Shown: positions 8,435 to 18,594, numbered from the stretch's first letter. The stretch is 64,000 nt of DNA from Actinopolyspora xinjiangensis (GCF_900104475.1 NZ_FNJR01000001.1:173629-237628); one strand, 5' to 3'. Translations and numbers: made by a program. Notes: generated from the sequence alone by a model not told the origin.

Positions 8435-10042
8435 TCACTCCGGACGCTGCTCCGGACGCCTCCTCAGGAACCTCGGACCGCCGCCGGGGACGGTGCGGCG
8501 ATCGCAGTTCCGGGACTCGCCGGAGGCGGCGCATCCCGCTCCCGGCCCGGGAGAAGGCGCTACCGGCCCGGGAGAAGGGCCGCCACGCGCCACCCGTCGA
8601 GCGCGACCGGTGAACGAGAGGGCCACCAGGACCAGTGGCACGAGCCCGGCGGCCACCGCCCCGAGCCAGGACACGGCGGTGGACATGGGAAGCCAGCGGG
8701 TCAGCAGGCCGACGACCACGGCGGGCAGTCCGGATCCGGCGTAGAAGGCGATGTAGAGCGCGGAGGTGATCGCCGCGCGCTGCTGTTCGGGGGCGACCGC
8801 GTCGACCGTGGCGGCGGCACCGCCGTAGGTGAGTCCGTGCCCGACTCCGCTGGCCGCCGCCGCGAGCACGGTGATCGACAACGACCCCCCACCGGTCAGC
8901 GCGAGCAGCACGAGTCCGGCCGCCAGCGCGGCCAGTCCGAGCAGTTGCGCGAGACGGGGACCGAGCCGGACCACGAGTGGCTGGGTCAACACGGAACAGG
9001 TCAACACCGCGCAGAGCAACGCACCCGTCACGGCCGGGTTCTCGATCCCGGCCTCCCTGCCGAGCACCACCGGCACCACCGCCAGGAACAGCCCCGCGGC
9101 GGTCCAGGCCAGAAAGCCCGCCGAGGCCGCGACGGCGAACAGCGAGCGCAGCCCGGCGGGTACGCGCGGGCACGTGGGGCGCCAGCGGCGCGAGGTCCCC
9201 TCGGGGGCGGGCAGCGCCGAGACCAGGAACCATCCCCCGAGCAGCAGCGCCAGGTGCACGAGGTAAGGGATGTGCCTCGGTGCCGGGGCGTAGTGCGCCA
9301 GCACTCCCGCCACGAGCGGCCCTGCGGCGGTACCCGCGACGAACCCGATGCTGGCCAGCACCGAGGCGCGCGGTCTCTGCCCGCTCGCGGCACGTTCGAT
9401 GATCAACAGGGTCGTGGCGCCTGTGAGCGCCCCCAGGGCGAGCCCCTGCGCGGCGCGGCCCGCCAACAACCACACCGGGCCGGAGGCGAGCAGGAAGCAG
9501 CACGAACCGAGCGCGGCGGACAGCAGGCCCGCACGCAGCACCGTCCGCGGCCCCAGCGCGTCCGAGGCCGGCCCGAACAGCAACAACGCGGGGGCGCTCA
9601 CCAGCGCGAAGGTCGCGTAGACCGAGGTCATCGTCAGATCGCCGAACCCGAATGCCTGTTGGTAATCCGGGTACAGCGGACTGGGCAGGTAGGCCCCGGC
9701 CGTGAACACGAGCAGCAGGTACATCGCGGTGCGCACCTCGTACGCCCTGCCGCGCCCGTGCCAGTTCCCATCGGCGTCCACGGGCGCGGGCCCGCCGGGG
9801 CCGTGCACCCGCCAGCCGGGCCCGTTCGCCGAGAAGCCACCCCGTCGCGTGCCACGCCGTTCGGAGGTCGTTCCGCTCGCCCCTCCGGTCGGCGACACGT
9901 CCGCGTCGCGCGCCGGAGCACCGCCTGCCGGGTGAGTGGAGCGACCGAGTCGAGAAATTCCACCGGAACTTCCGGGGGAGAATCCGGCACCACCTTCGTC
10001 GGAGAACCTTTCGAACAGCACGTCCACAGCTTGCCCCGACAC
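8435..10042 (-). CDS. Major facilitator superfamily transporter
   Basis: A drug/metabolite exporter-type MFS protein with about 12 hydrophobic segments, starting at TAMYLLLVFTAGAYLPSPLY. The loop between helices 2 and 3 carries FGPASDALGPRTVLRAG, the classical motif A region. It converges with the aldolase gene and diverges from the LysR gene at 10095, which probably controls it. The first ~100 codons of the open frame are low-complexity Gly/Arg/Pro-rich and unlike the family, so the true start may lie near 9740; I cannot pick it with confidence. Substrate is unknown. Confidence 0.8.
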   Translation of the reverse strand: MSGQAVDVLFERFSDEGGAGFSPGSSGGISRLGRSTHPAGGAPARDADVSPTGGASGTTSERRGTRRGGFSANGPGWRVHGPGGPAPVDADGNWHGRGRAYEVRTAMYLLLVFTAGAYLPSPLYPDYQQAFGFGDLTMTSVYATFALVSAPALLLFGPASDALGPRTVLRAGLLSAALGSCCFLLASGPVWLLAGRAAQGLALGALTGATTLLIIERAASGQRPRASVLASIGFVAGTAAGPLVAGVLAHYAPAPRHIPYLVHLALLLGGWFLVSALPAPEGTSRRWRPTCPRVPAGLRSLFAVAASAGFLAWTAAGLFLAVVPVVLGREAGIENPAVTGALLCAVLTCSVLTQPLVVRLGPRLAQLLGLAALAAGLVLLALTGGGSLSITVLAAAASGVGHGLTYGGAAATVDAVAPEQQRAAITSALYIAFYAGSGLPAVVVGLLTRWLPMSTAVSWLGAVAAGLVPLVLVALSFTGRARRVARGGPSPGPVAPSPGPGAGCAASGESRNCDRRTVPGGGPRFLRRRPEQRPE

Positions 10043-10063
10043 GAATGCCGCAGAGAAGCAAAC

Positions 10064-10091
10064 ATTATTGCAACCAACCGTGCAAAATAAT
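10064..10091. promoter_or_regulatory. Inverted repeat between MFS and LysR genes
   Basis: ATTATTGCA and TGCAAAATAAT face each other around an 8-bp spacer. The core is TTGCA-N8-TGCAA at 10068-10085. It is a local AT-rich spot in the divergent region and ends 3 bp before the LysR start codon. This is the expected place for a LysR autoregulatory and target operator. Confidence 0.6.
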
Positions 10092-10094
10092 TAC

Positions 10095-11045
10095 ATGATT
10101 GATCCGAAGCTACGGGTGCTCCAGCTGGTGGCCCACCACGGCACGGTCACCGCCGCCGCCCAGGCCTCGCACTACACCCCGTCGGCCGTCTCGCACCAAC
10201 TGCGCCAGCTGGCCGCCGAGCTCGGTGTCGAGCTGTTCACCCAGTCGGGGCGAGGTATCCGGTTGACGGCGGCGGCGAACACCGTGCTGCGACACACCGA
10301 GGTGCTGTCCGCGCAGGCCGAACGGGCACGCGCCGAACTGGCCGCGGCCACCGACGAGCCCGAGGGGTCGTTCACGCTGTGCGGCTTCTCCACCGCCGCC
10401 ACCCACCTGCTTCCCCCGGCCGCGGCCGCGTTGCGGGACCGCTACCCCCACCTCACGGTGCGGGTCATCGAGGCCGAGCCCGCTCGCTGCTTCGACCTGC
10501 TGCTGGCGGGCGAGGCCGACCTGGCACTGCTGATAGCCACCGACGAGACGCCACCGGCCTCGGACACGCGCTTCGACCAGCACCCGCTGCTCGACGACCC
10601 CCTGGACCTGGTGGTGCCCGAACGGCATCCGCTGACCGAACGCCGAGCGGTGACCCTCGCCGACGCGGCCGACGAGTCGTGGATTCTGGGGCGGCCGGGC
10701 AGCACCTACCATCACCTGGTCAGAACCGCCTGCACGGCGGCCGGGTTCACACCCAACATCGCGCACTACGCCGACGAGTGGGAGACCGGGACCGCTCTGG
10801 TGGCCCACCGCTTCGGCATCATCCTGGTGCCCCGGCTCGCACGACTGCACCAGGACTGGCCCGTCACCCGCATCCCGCTGCGCGGGGAACCGGCCCCGGC
10901 CCGGCGCATCCTCGCCACCAACCGCCTCGGCAGTCGCGAGCGCCCCGCCATCACGACCGCGCTGGACACGATCACCGAGACGGCGACGGGGCTCCTCCCG
11001 CCGCCTCCCGGGGCATCCGACTCCGAACCGGCCGAACCGCGATGA
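10095..11045 (+). CDS. LysR-family regulator, divergent to MFS gene
   Basis: A 316-residue LysR protein. The N-terminal winged helix is LRVLQLVAHHGTVTAAAQAS followed by YTPSAVSHQLRQLAAELG, and residues about 90-295 form the periplasmic-binding-like effector domain. The ATG at 10095 fits the family start. No ribosome site precedes it, so the message may be leaderless. Divergence from the MFS transporter, with an inverted repeat between, suggests control of that exporter. The effector is unknown. Confidence 0.88.
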   Translation: MIDPKLRVLQLVAHHGTVTAAAQASHYTPSAVSHQLRQLAAELGVELFTQSGRGIRLTAAANTVLRHTEVLSAQAERARAELAAATDEPEGSFTLCGFSTAATHLLPPAAAALRDRYPHLTVRVIEAEPARCFDLLLAGEADLALLIATDETPPASDTRFDQHPLLDDPLDLVVPERHPLTERRAVTLADAADESWILGRPGSTYHHLVRTACTAAGFTPNIAHYADEWETGTALVAHRFGIILVPRLARLHQDWPVTRIPLRGEPAPARRILATNRLGSRERPAITTALDTITETATGLLPPPPGASDSEPAEPR

Positions 11046-11235
11046 CGAGCGCTGCCGCGAAGGCGCACCGACCGGGAAACCGGAACTTCGGTTCCGGCGG
11101 GCACGGCTGCTCCGGCAAGGGGGGCTGCTCCGGCGAGCGCGGCGGGAGAACCGGAGCACGGCGTTCGGCGACCGTTCCGCCGAGAACCACACCGGAGCAA
11201 GGATGCCGGTACCGCGTACTCGTTCGACAACATCC

Positions 11236-11252
11236 TGTTACCCGTGGTAACA
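11236..11252. promoter_or_regulatory. 17-bp palindrome upstream of the EphD-like gene
   Basis: TGTTACC-cgt-GGTAACA is a perfect 7-bp inverted repeat 79-95 bp before the hydrolase start. It looks like a TetR-type operator. No TetR gene lies nearby, so the regulator would act from elsewhere. Confidence 0.5.
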
Positions 11253-11330
11253 CTTACTTTCGCCCCGGGAAGCTCGCCCGGCCCCTCCGGACGAGCCGAC
11301 CGCCCCCGGAGACCCGCCGAGGACGTGATC

Positions 11331-13058
11331 ATGACGACGAGTCCGCGAGTGAACACCACCGACGGAATCCGGCTCGCGGTGCGCGAGCACGGGGACCGCT
11401 CCCGCCCGTGCGTCGTGTGCGTACACGGGTACCCGGACAACCGGCGCGTGTGGGACGAGGTGGTCGCACATCTCGCGGAGCGCTACCACGTGGTCACCTA
11501 CGACGTGCGCGGCGCGGGGGAGTCGGACCGCCCGCGCGATGACGCCGCCTACGACATCGACCAGCTCGCTGACGACCTCGAACGGGTGATGGACGCGGTA
11601 AGCCCGGACCGTCCCGTACACCTGCTCGCCCACGACTGGGGATCCGTGCAGGCATGGCAGGCCGTCACCGAACCACGGCTGCGGGAACGCATCCGCTCCT
11701 TCACCACGATCTCCGGCCCCTCGCTGGACCACGCGGGCGAGTGGCTGCGGAGCCGACTGCGCCGCCCCACGCCTCGACGACTCCGCGACCTGGTGAGTCA
11801 ACTCGCCCATTCCGGCTACATCGGCTTCTTCCAGCTCCCCGTCCTGCCGGAGCTGACCTGGCGCACCGGCCTCATGCGGCGGCTGATACGGCTGCTGGAC
11901 CCCAGCGCCCGGCACACCTCTTCCGAAACCGGTGACGGCCTGGCCGGGCTCGCGCTGTACCGCAGGAACACCGGACGGCGCTTCCGCACGCCGAACCCCC
12001 GCCCCACCTCGGTGCCGGTCCAGGTGCTCGCACCCACCGACGACCCCTTCGTCGGAGCCCCCATGCAGACCGAGATCGGACGGTGGGTCGAGAACCTGCG
12101 AGTACGGCACCTCCGGGGAGGGCACTGGCTGCCGCGCAGCGCACCCCTGCGCGTCGTCCGCGCCACCGAGGAGTTCGTGGACTACCTGGAGGGCGGCGAG
12201 CAGTCCCGCGGTCTGCGTCGGGCCCGAGCCTCGGTCGAGCGGCGGGGGTTCGCGGACCAGCTCGTGGTGGTTACCGGCGCGGGCAACGGTATCGGACGCG
12301 CCACCGCGGCGGCTTTCGCCGCGTCGGGCGCCGAAGTGGTGGCGGCCGATGTGGACGAGCAGGCGGCCCGGCTGACCGCGGCGCGGCTGCGCGAGCGGGG
12401 TGCCACGGCGGCGGGATACGGGGTGGACGTGGCCGACGGCCCCTCGGTACGGAAACTCGCCGAGCGGGTCCGGGAGGAGCACGGCATCGCCGACGTGGTG
12501 GTCAACAACGCGGGGATCGGCATGTCCGGCTCCTTCATGGACACCACCGAGGGGGACTGGCAACGGGTGCTGGACGTGAACCTGTGGGGCGTGATCCACG
12601 GCTGCCGGGCGTTCGGCGAGCAGTTGATCGAACGCGGCGAAGGGGGTCGGATCGTCAACGTCGCCTCCGCGGCGGCCTATCTGCCCGTCCCCGGCCTGTC
12701 GGCCTACGCCACCTCGAAGGCCGCCGTGCTGACCCTCTCCGAACGACTCCGGGGCGAGCTGGCCGCCCACGGCATCGGTGTCACCGCCGTGTGCCCCGGC
12801 GTCGTCGACTCCGGCATCACCGACACCACCACTTTCACCGGCAGCTCGCCGGAGGAGCAGCGGCGGCTGCGCGAGCGGGCGAGTCGGCTCTACCGGCGTC
12901 GTAACTTCACCCCCGAGGCGGCGGCGAAGGAGATCCTGCTGGCCCTGCGGCGCGACCGGGCGGTCGCCCCGGTCACCGCGGAGGCCTCGGTGGGGCTGCT
13001 GCTGTCGCGGCTGGCGCCCGGCCCGCTGCGAGCGGTGGGGCGCTTCCGCTCGACCTGA
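11331..13058 (+). CDS. ephD: EphD-like alpha/beta hydrolase-SDR fusion
   Basis: A 575-residue two-domain protein. Residues 1-290 are an epoxide-hydrolase-type alpha/beta hydrolase: HGYPDN oxyanion loop, nucleophile D102 in LLAHDWGS, late His in GGHWLPR. From about 300 follows a complete short-chain dehydrogenase with VTGAGNGIGRA, NNAG and SAYATSK. The same order and length occur in mycobacterial EphD, which acts in envelope-lipid (mycolate) metabolism. Here the substrate is unknown. The ATG at 11331 follows GAGGA. No obvious operon partner exists; a palindromic operator lies upstream. Confidence 0.88.
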   Translation: MTTSPRVNTTDGIRLAVREHGDRSRPCVVCVHGYPDNRRVWDEVVAHLAERYHVVTYDVRGAGESDRPRDDAAYDIDQLADDLERVMDAVSPDRPVHLLAHDWGSVQAWQAVTEPRLRERIRSFTTISGPSLDHAGEWLRSRLRRPTPRRLRDLVSQLAHSGYIGFFQLPVLPELTWRTGLMRRLIRLLDPSARHTSSETGDGLAGLALYRRNTGRRFRTPNPRPTSVPVQVLAPTDDPFVGAPMQTEIGRWVENLRVRHLRGGHWLPRSAPLRVVRATEEFVDYLEGGEQSRGLRRARASVERRGFADQLVVVTGAGNGIGRATAAAFAASGAEVVAADVDEQAARLTAARLRERGATAAGYGVDVADGPSVRKLAERVREEHGIADVVVNNAGIGMSGSFMDTTEGDWQRVLDVNLWGVIHGCRAFGEQLIERGEGGRIVNVASAAAYLPVPGLSAYATSKAAVLTLSERLRGELAAHGIGVTAVCPGVVDSGITDTTTFTGSSPEEQRRLRERASRLYRRRNFTPEAAAKEILLALRRDRAVAPVTAEASVGLLLSRLAPGPLRAVGRFRST

Positions 13059-13447
13059 CCCGGTTCCGCGCGTTCCGTTGTCGTCGCCGCTCGGCGCGGC
13101 TTCCCGTTGCGTCGGGATGGCCCACCGAGCGGCGATGTGCGGACACCGGCCCGCCGGACGGATCGGACGATCGCGGACAGCGGCGAGTGCTCACCGCTCA
13201 ACCGTTCCTCCATTCGAGTGACTTCCGGCTCGCCTGATTGTCACTTTCGAGTGACGACGACTACGTTCGATTAAAGCTCTACTGGGAAATCAAGCTTCAT
13301 TCTGGAGGGAAACCACCTTTTCTGAGGCGATTCAGGAAAAGGTGATCACAGGCACATCGGACAGACCGAACGCCTGTTCATGGGGGGCGACGGCATTCGA
13401 TCCTCTCACGATGTCCGCCGCATGGAAGCCGGCGCAGGAGTTTGTTC
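13059..13447. promoter_or_regulatory. Intergenic control region of the heme peroxidase
   Basis: The 389-bp gap holds no gene. TTCGAGTGAC occurs twice (13213-13222, 13246-13255). The second copy is part of a perfect hairpin, GTCACT-ttcg-AGTGAC (13240-13255). The stretch around 13255-13310 is AT-rich for this genome and is the likely promoter. Confidence 0.45.
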
Positions 13448-14914
13448 ATGACGGTACACGGATCACAGCACCGGGGGCAGTCCGCCGCGCAGACCGGAGA
13501 GGTTCCCGGAAGATTCGGCAAAATGTTTCCGACGATCGAACCGCGAAAGGCCACCGGCCTGCGGCTCGCCGAGGAGTTCGGCCTGCCCGGCGGCAGGATG
13601 GACGCCGGAACCACCACGGACGAACAGCAGAACCCCGTACTCGACTCGGGGTTCACCTTCCTCGGACAGTTCATCGACCACAACATCACGTTCGACCCGA
13701 CGAGCAGCCTGGAACAGCGAGTAGATCCCAACGCCCTGCGCAGCTTCCGGTCACCACGCCTCGATCTCGACCACGTGTACGGGGGCGGGCCCGCCGTCAA
13801 CGAATTCCTCTACGACGGCGAGTCGCGACAGACCAAACTCGCGCTGGACCCGGAGGGACACGACCACGCCCGGACCTCGGACGGAGTGGCGCTGATCGGC
13901 GATCCGCGCAACGACGAGAACCTGATCATCTCGCAGCTCCACCTGGCGTTCGCGAAGTTCCACAACAAGGTCGTGGACGACCTCCGGGCGGGGGAGATCA
14001 CCGACGTCTTCGGCACGAGGTTCCCCGGTGCGCCCGAACCGCCCGACGACAGCCGTTCGGTCACCGAGCTGCTGACGCTGAGCAACTACTACGACGATCT
14101 GCTGGCCAGCGCTCAACAACTGGTGCGCTGGCACTTCCAGTGGATCGTGCGCAACCAGTTCCTGCCGCTGATCGTCGGCGAGGACCTGATGAACGACATC
14201 GCCGAGAACGGGCTGCGGTTCTTCGACCCGAACGGCACCCCGTTCATCCCGGTCGAGTTCGCGGTGGCCGGTTTCCGGTTCGGGCACGCCACGATCCGCT
14301 CGCACTACCGGGTCAACGACTCCTTCTTCGCACCGATCTTCCCGCCGGGGCCGGAGGACGCCGACGCCGGTCGGACCGACCTCAACGGCGGTCCGGTCGC
14401 CCCGGAGCACACGGTGGACTGGCGCCACTTCTTCCAGGCGGACGAGGACGTGCGCGCCACCCAGGCCAAACGGTTCGAGGCGGCGATCAACACCCGACTG
14501 CTGGACCTGCCGGTGCGCGCGGTTCCCGGCGCTGTCGAGGAGGCACTGCCCTCACAGCTGCGCTCACTGGTGGTGCGCAACCTGCTGCGCAGCGAGACCC
14601 AGCTCCTCCCGTCCGGTCAGGACGTCGCCCGCAGGATCGGCGAGATCCCCCTCAGCGACGAGGAGCTGGAAAGCGAGGGGCCGATCTACCTCTGGTACTA
14701 CCTGCTGAAAGAGGCCGAGGTGCTGCGCGGCGGACGTCGGCTCGGGCCGGTCGGGGGCCGCATCGTGGCCGAGACGCTGGTGGGTCTGCTGGAGGCCGAT
14801 CCGACCTCCTACCTCTCGGTGTTCCCGCGCTGGGAGCCCACCATCGGGGGCGCCGGACGCGAGTTCGGCATCACCGACCTCCTCCGCTACGCCGGGGTCC
14901 TCTCGGAGGAGTGA
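13448..14914 (+). CDS. Animal-type heme peroxidase
   Basis: A 488-residue member of the peroxidase-cyclooxygenase superfamily. The distal His lies in FLGQFIDHNITFD and the proximal His in FRFGHATIRSHY. Between them is the conserved GDPRNDENLIISQLHLAF helix with the catalytic Arg/Glu region. No signal peptide is visible, so it is probably cytosolic. ATG 13448 follows CAGGAG. A perfect hairpin ends the gene. The enzyme would oxidise halides, phenols or fatty acids with peroxide; the substrate is not predictable. A catalase is encoded nearby, but in a separate unit. Confidence 0.88.
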   Translation: MTVHGSQHRGQSAAQTGEVPGRFGKMFPTIEPRKATGLRLAEEFGLPGGRMDAGTTTDEQQNPVLDSGFTFLGQFIDHNITFDPTSSLEQRVDPNALRSFRSPRLDLDHVYGGGPAVNEFLYDGESRQTKLALDPEGHDHARTSDGVALIGDPRNDENLIISQLHLAFAKFHNKVVDDLRAGEITDVFGTRFPGAPEPPDDSRSVTELLTLSNYYDDLLASAQQLVRWHFQWIVRNQFLPLIVGEDLMNDIAENGLRFFDPNGTPFIPVEFAVAGFRFGHATIRSHYRVNDSFFAPIFPPGPEDADAGRTDLNGGPVAPEHTVDWRHFFQADEDVRATQAKRFEAAINTRLLDLPVRAVPGAVEEALPSQLRSLVVRNLLRSETQLLPSGQDVARRIGEIPLSDEELESEGPIYLWYYLLKEAEVLRGGRRLGPVGGRIVAETLVGLLEADPTSYLSVFPRWEPTIGGAGREFGITDLLRYAGVLSEE

Positions 14915-14919
14915 CGCGC

Positions 14920-14953
14920 GGATCGGCGTCGCGCGGGAGCGCGGCGCCGATCC
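14920..14953. terminator. Hairpin between convergent genes
   Basis: GGATCGGCG (14920-14928) pairs perfectly with CGCCGATCC (14945-14953), with a GC-rich loop. It lies 5 bp past the peroxidase stop and about 55 bp past the end of the convergent gene, so it may serve both strands. Confidence 0.65.
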
Positions 14954-15006
14954 CCGGTGACGCGTGCGCACTGCCACCGACACACAGCCACCGAACCGCG
15001 CGGAAC

Positions 15007-15810
15007 CTAGCGGAACCAGACGGTCACGCGCTCCAACCAGCCGCGCAGCAGCCCGGTGTCGCCGACGATTTCGAGGTCCGAATCGGACAGCGGCTTTCGC
15101 AGGTAGACGGCCAGCAGCAATCCCGTCAGCGATCCCCGCAGCGCCACGGTCGCCCTCTCGTGCGCCCGACGCCAGGTGATCGACTCTCCGGTGAGATCGA
15201 CCAGCCACTCCGCCGCGAGCTCGTCGGGCACGTCGGTGGCGTGCAGGTGCACCGTGTTCCCGCCGCCGAGCAGCCGCCGCAGCTCGGGATCGGCGCGCGA
15301 CAACCCCGGCAGCGCGCACAGCAGCATCCACTCGTCCAGCGCGTCCACCGCGATCTCCGGTTCGACGAGGTACTCAGCCCCGACCGCGAAACCGGCATCG
15401 GCCCGGTGCAGCAGGGTCTCGTGCGTCATCCGACGCGCCCAGGACAGCGCGCTCGGCTCCACCTCCTCGACCGGGTTCCACACCACCGCGTCCGGCCCGG
15501 CGGCACGCAGGGCATCCACGAGGCTCTCGGCGCCCTCGACCAACCACGCCCCGAGGGAAGCCGAGTCCTGCCCGGTGGGCTCGGGACTTCCCCCGGCATG
15601 GGCGGCACAGATCTCCACCTGATCACGGGTGCGCACGATCCGCTCCACCCAGCGGTACTGCCCACCGAGGTGCAGCATCAGCTGCTCCAGGTTCCAGTCC
15701 GGGCAGGTCGGCACGCCCGTGCCCGGCGCGGCGCCCTCGACCACCTCCCCCAGCAGCCTGGCCTGCGTGACGATCTCCGAGCAGTAGCTCTCGTGGTCCG
15801 GTAAACCCAT
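15007..15810 (-). CDS. Maleylpyruvate isomerase-family (mycothiol-type) enzyme
   Basis: A 267-residue protein of the DinB-like maleylpyruvate isomerase family. The N-terminal metal site is visible in TCPDWNLEQLMLHLGGQYRW and the second in MTHETLLHRADA, whose histidines usually bind a divalent metal. Members act with mycothiol, the actinobacterial thiol. It is a single gene converging with the peroxidase. The substrate is unknown; a thiol-transfer or isomerase role is inferred from family only. Confidence 0.8.
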   Translation of the reverse strand: MGLPDHESYCSEIVTQARLLGEVVEGAAPGTGVPTCPDWNLEQLMLHLGGQYRWVERIVRTRDQVEICAAHAGGSPEPTGQDSASLGAWLVEGAESLVDALRAAGPDAVVWNPVEEVEPSALSWARRMTHETLLHRADAGFAVGAEYLVEPEIAVDALDEWMLLCALPGLSRADPELRRLLGGGNTVHLHATDVPDELAAEWLVDLTGESITWRRAHERATVALRGSLTGLLLAVYLRKPLSDSDLEIVGDTGLLRGWLERVTVWFR

Positions 15811-15972
15811 GGGTACACAGTAGAGCCCAACTACCGCCGCCGGGAGTACTCGGATGATTCCGCACCACCCGGAGTGCCGCGATCCACCGTGAGTTCGCCG
15901 CTCCGGTACGGCCGGGCGGAGTGGGCGACGTCGATTTCCCGCCGAGTCACCCGTCGAGCCCGGACGAGAAGC

Positions 15973-16011
15973 GCTCGGTGGCGCTCCGGCCGAGCCGGAG
16001 CGTCACCGAGC
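15973..16011 (-). terminator. Strong hairpin after the catalase gene
   Basis: GCTCGGTG pairs with CACCGAGC and CGCTCCGGC with GCCGGAGCG, separated by one mismatch and closed by a 3-nt loop. The stem is about 18 bp and lies 45 bp past the catalase stop. No T-run follows, as is common in actinomycetes. Confidence 0.7.
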
Positions 16012-16055
16012 AGCGGGACGTGCCGAACACCGACGCGCGAGGAGGAACCGCGCGA

Positions 16056-17519
16056 TCAGCCGTTGTGGTTGCGGACCGCCCGCTCGATCCGCTTGCCGAT
16101 GTCCTCGTCGATGTTGCGCCAGTACTCGAAGGCGCGCTGCAGGATCGGCTCGGTGACACCGTCGAGCAGGTGCCCGGCGACGTTGTTGACCAGCCGCTCG
16201 CGCGCGGCGTCGTCCATCACCTCGCGCACCAGCGTGCCCGCCTGGCCGAAGTCGTCGTCGTCCCGGCGCGGCGTGTAGGCCTCGTGCACGATCTGCCCGC
16301 TGGTGTACCAGCCTGCGGGCTCGCCGAACCGATCCGTGTCCGCCTCCGGACCGCCGTAGGAATTCGGCGCGTACACCGGGTCCGAGACCTTCTCGATCCG
16401 CATGTTGCCGTCCTTGCTGTAGCTGTGGACGGGAACTTCGGCCGAGTTCACCGGGATCTGCTTGTAGTTGGCCCCCAACCGGGCCCGGTGGGCGTCGGCG
16501 TAGGAGAACAACCGGGCCAGCAGCATCTTGTCCGGGCTCGGACCGATGCCCGGAACCAGGTTGTTCGGCTCGAAGGCGGCCTGCTCGATCTCGGTGTGGT
16601 GGTCGGTCGGATTGCGATCCAGGGTCATCCTGCCCACCTCGGTGAGGGGGTAGTCCCCGTGCGGCCACACCTTGGTCAGGTCGAAGGGGTTGAACCGGTA
16701 GGTCTCGGCCTCGGCGAACGGCATGATCTGCACGTACAGCGTCCAGCTCGGGTGGTTCCCGCTCTCGATCGCCTGGAACAGGTCCCGCTGGTGGTAGTCA
16801 CCGTCCGCGCCCGCCAGGTGATCGGCCTCCTGCTGGGTGAGGAAGTCGATGCCCTGGTCCGTCTTGAAGTGGTACTTGACCCAGAACTTCTCGCCCCTCG
16901 CGTTGATCCACATGTAGGTGTGGCTGGAGTAGCCGTTCATGTGCCGCCAGGTCCGCGGGATCCCCCGGTCACCCATGAGCCAGGTGACCTGGTGCGCCGA
17001 CTCCGGCGAGAGCGTCCAGAAGTCCCACTGCATGTCCTTGTCGCGCGAGTTCGTGTCCGCGCGGCGCTTCTGGGAGCGGATGAAGTGCTGGAACTTCATC
17101 GGATCGCGGACGAAGAACACCGGCGTGTTGTTGCCGACCATGTCGTAGTTGCCGTCGCTGGTGTAGAACTTCACCGCGAAACCGCGCGGGTCGCGCCAGG
17201 TGTCCGGGCTGCCGCGCTCACCGGCGACCGTGGAGAAACGGATCATCATCTCCGTCTCGGTGCCCGGCTGGAACACGGACGCCTTGGTGTAGGCGCTGAC
17301 GTCGTTGGTGACGACGAACCTGCCGAACGCGCCGTTCCCCTTGGCGTGCGGCTGGCGCTCCGGGATTCGTTCCCGGTTGAACTGCGCCATCTGCTCGATG
17401 AGGTAGTTGTCCTGCAGCAGGATCGGCCCGTTGGGTCCGACCGTCAACGAGTGCTCGTCGCTCTCGACCGGAATCCCGGCGTCGGTGGTCGTCGGTGGTT
17501 TCGGTTTCTCTTGCGTCAC
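16056..17519 (-). CDS. katA: Monofunctional heme catalase
   Basis: A 487-residue small-subunit catalase that dismutates hydrogen peroxide in the cytosol. The distal His is in [15 protein letters not shown], the distal Asn in [12 protein letters not shown], and the proximal heme-ligand Tyr in [14 protein letters not shown]. The length fits clade 3 enzymes. GTG at 17519 is chosen because GAGGAGG lies about 9 bp upstream. The upstream gap shows no clear Fur or OxyR box that I can identify. Confidence 0.95.
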   Translation of the reverse strand: MTQEKPKPPTTTDAGIPVESDEHSLTVGPNGPILLQDNYLIEQMAQFNRERIPERQPHAKGNGAFGRFVVTNDVSAYTKASVFQPGTETEMMIRFSTVAGERGSPDTWRDPRGFAVKFYTSDGNYDMVGNNTPVFFVRDPMKFQHFIRSQKRRADTNSRDKDMQWDFWTLSPESAHQVTWLMGDRGIPRTWRHMNGYSSHTYMWINARGEKFWVKYHFKTDQGIDFLTQQEADHLAGADGDYHQRDLFQAIESGNHPSWTLYVQIMPFAEAETYRFNPFDLTKVWPHGDYPLTEVGRMTLDRNPTDHHTEIEQAAFEPNNLVPGIGPSPDKMLLARLFSYADAHRARLGANYKQIPVNSAEVPVHSYSKDGNMRIEKVSDPVYAPNSYGGPEADTDRFGEPAGWYTSGQIVHEAYTPRRDDDDFGQAGTLVREVMDDAARERLVNNVAGHLLDGVTEPILQRAFEYWRNIDEDIGKRIERAVRNHNG

Positions 17520-18430
17520 TGCTGTTGCCTCCTCGCGGTGGATTCGAGAGGCGGATTGATCACGCTCGTCGAGCCGGACCCATCGGGACCGGGCTGCCGC
17601 GCTCACCGGCGACCGGGCGAGCCGACCTCGACCCCGGTGATCAGCTACACGCCGTACTCGCGTCGGGTTCGAAGCGAACGGCGCACTCCCCGGCACACTT
17701 CCGGGCGGCTCGGCGGGAAGCACCGACGAAGCGGCGAAACCCACCGGGACGGCACCGGTCGGGGACGGGCCGCCCACCCGATCGCCGTCACTCCCTCACG
17801 GATCACACACGTCCGCCCCGACGAGCTCGGCCCCGCTGTCGGCCGACCGGCCCGGGGTGAGCTCTCGTGTACCGGCATACCGCCGTGCCCCATACCCCCA
17901 GTGCACTCCCGCATCCGGAACGGAGCAACTCGGGACACGCGGAAGGGCGCTGATCGTCCCGATCCGGGTGAACGACGACGCGCGGTGGAGTCGGGCACCA
18001 CAAGCGATATCGCGCTCCGCGAGACGGTACGGGAGTAGCCGAACGAGCCCGAGAAAACAGAGGGTGCCGCGGCAGGAGTGGTGCCACCGTACTCGAACCC
18101 CGAGCCACGGGGCTTTCCGGACGGCTACCGCCGAACCCCGGGTTCCGTGGGTGTTCGCCACCGATGGAGCCGAGTGCCCCGCACCACGCTTGGACCGGCC
18201 TCACCCGGTCGGCGCCTGCCGGGGGTGTTCCGCCGACCGCCCTCTACTGGATTCACTGCCCCCTACTGGGTTCGAGGCGAGGAAGCGCCAGAGTTGTCCT
18301 GCTAGAAAACACCGCAGGGGATCGTCCGAGCTCTCCGCTCGTCCTGAAGTGTGAACAGCCGAACGGTGGAAGAAAAAACACGGGGCCGATGCCGACTCCG
18401 GCACCAGCCCCGTGAACTACGATTCTCCGG
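17520..18430. other. Long intergenic region between catalase and tRNA-Ala
   Basis: About 900 bp with no gene I can support. Several open frames exist in both directions, but none has a family-like composition or a good ribosome site. A short direct repeat CTACTGGRTTC occurs around 18243-18275. The part nearest 17520 should hold the catalase promoter. Confidence 0.4.
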
Positions 18431-18503
18431 TGGAGCTGCGGGGAATCGAACCCCGGACCTTCTCGATGCGAACGAGACGCGCTACCAACTGCGCTACAGC
18501 CCC
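18431..18503 (-). tRNA. tRNA-Ala (CGC)
   Basis: A 73-nt cloverleaf. Acceptor GGGGCTG pairs with CAGCTCC and includes the G3-U70 alanine identity pair. The anticodon stem-loop is TCTCG-TTCGCAT-CGAGA, giving anticodon CGC. The T arm is CGGGG-TTCGATT-CCCCG. CCA is not encoded. Confidence 0.95.
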
Positions 18504-18594
18504 TGGCGCTCCCGGCCTTCCGACCGAGTGCGCGATTAGCATAGCAACCGCCTCAGGCGGATGAGCACACCCCCCACCCATCCGCCGTTGGACG

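Noticed and set aside
7443-10061. Long minus-strand open frame through aldolase and MFS genes
   Set aside because: It is antisense to the aldolase and in another frame than the transporter; Arg/Gly/Ala-rich shadow.
17520-18430. Small genes in the gap after catalase
   Set aside because: Frames overlap on both strands, lack ribosome sites and domain-like composition.
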